From Rickettsiales bacterium (GTDB lineage: Bacteria > Pseudomonadota > Alphaproteobacteria > Rickettsiales > UBA1997), in contig CANEUK010000002.1 of the NCBI GenBank assembly GCA_947441695.1, forward strand, positions 1 to 23,365: 23,365 bases of DNA, in the 5' to 3' direction. Shown piece by piece: positions 23,291 to 23,365 of the stretch (position 1 is the stretch's first letter; every line of letters begins with the position of its first letter). The translations under genes were made by a program, and so were the position numbers. The notes beneath the pieces are model-generated. The model was not told the DNA's origin. It saw only the letters and a list, made by a program, of their open reading frames with translations, and did no database searches.

Positions 23291-23365
23291 CATTGAATAA
23301 TCAAACTAACTAAAACGAGCTTTGGTATAGCTTTAAGAGTTATCCTTAAGAAAAAAAATCTTTCA

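Overview
The window is AT-rich bacterial chromosome. A VirB4/VirB6 type IV secretion pair, an alphaproteobacterial-style NuoG, and short intergenic spacers interrupted by several decayed genes suggest an alphaproteobacterium, probably Rickettsiales-like and host-associated. That placement is inference from gene content; no phylogeny was run. Most first-in-operon genes have A-rich leaders without a recognisable Shine-Dalgarno sequence. The genetic code looks standard: TAA, TAG and TGA all serve as stops.

Layout. (1) 1-4887, plus strand: a cell-surface glycan cluster. It holds a GT-C-like membrane protein running in from the left edge, a dead UDP-glucose 4-epimerase (one frameshift, two in-frame stops), a PIG-V-type mannosyltransferase broken at a T8 tract, an intact GtrB/DPM1-like polyprenyl-phosphate glycosyltransferase, and an intact SAM methyltransferase. 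(2) 4894-7322: a PolB-type 3'-5' exonuclease (-), a zeta-crystallin-like quinone oxidoreductase (+) and a GNAT acetyltransferase (-). (3) 9773 down to 6789, minus strand: two tandem copies of a ~60-nt structured RNA element, an intrinsic terminator, a promoter, then a tightly coupled run Abi_2/HEPN protein - HIT protein - cystathionine beta-lyase - GNAT. (4) 9774-10343 (-): exported cyclophilin. (5) 10556-16715, plus strand: ssb, nuoG, a two-part membrane protein of unknown function split at an A-rich tract, rpsP with a strong terminator, rdgB and dnaJ. (6) 16840-22301: virB4 and a large virB6 with signal peptide, cysteine-rich extracytoplasmic region, membrane core and acidic Gly/Ser/Asp tail. 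(7) 22406-22480: tRNA-Thr(GGT), followed by the ruined remains of a beta-lactamase-family serine hydrolase on the minus strand.

The most interesting region is 8898-9763. The order is repeated structured RNA, terminator, own promoter, then a HEPN-type Abi gene. This is the arrangement of type III (RNA-antitoxin) toxin-antitoxin systems, and its position matches the abiF RNA motif reported upstream of Abi_2 genes. Substitutions between the two RNA copies keep the stems paired, and one becomes a G-U wobble only if the RNA is made from the minus strand, the strand of the abi gene. The second theme is gene decay or slippage at homopolymers: two otherwise coherent genes are each split by a single-base shift at T8 and A7 tracts.
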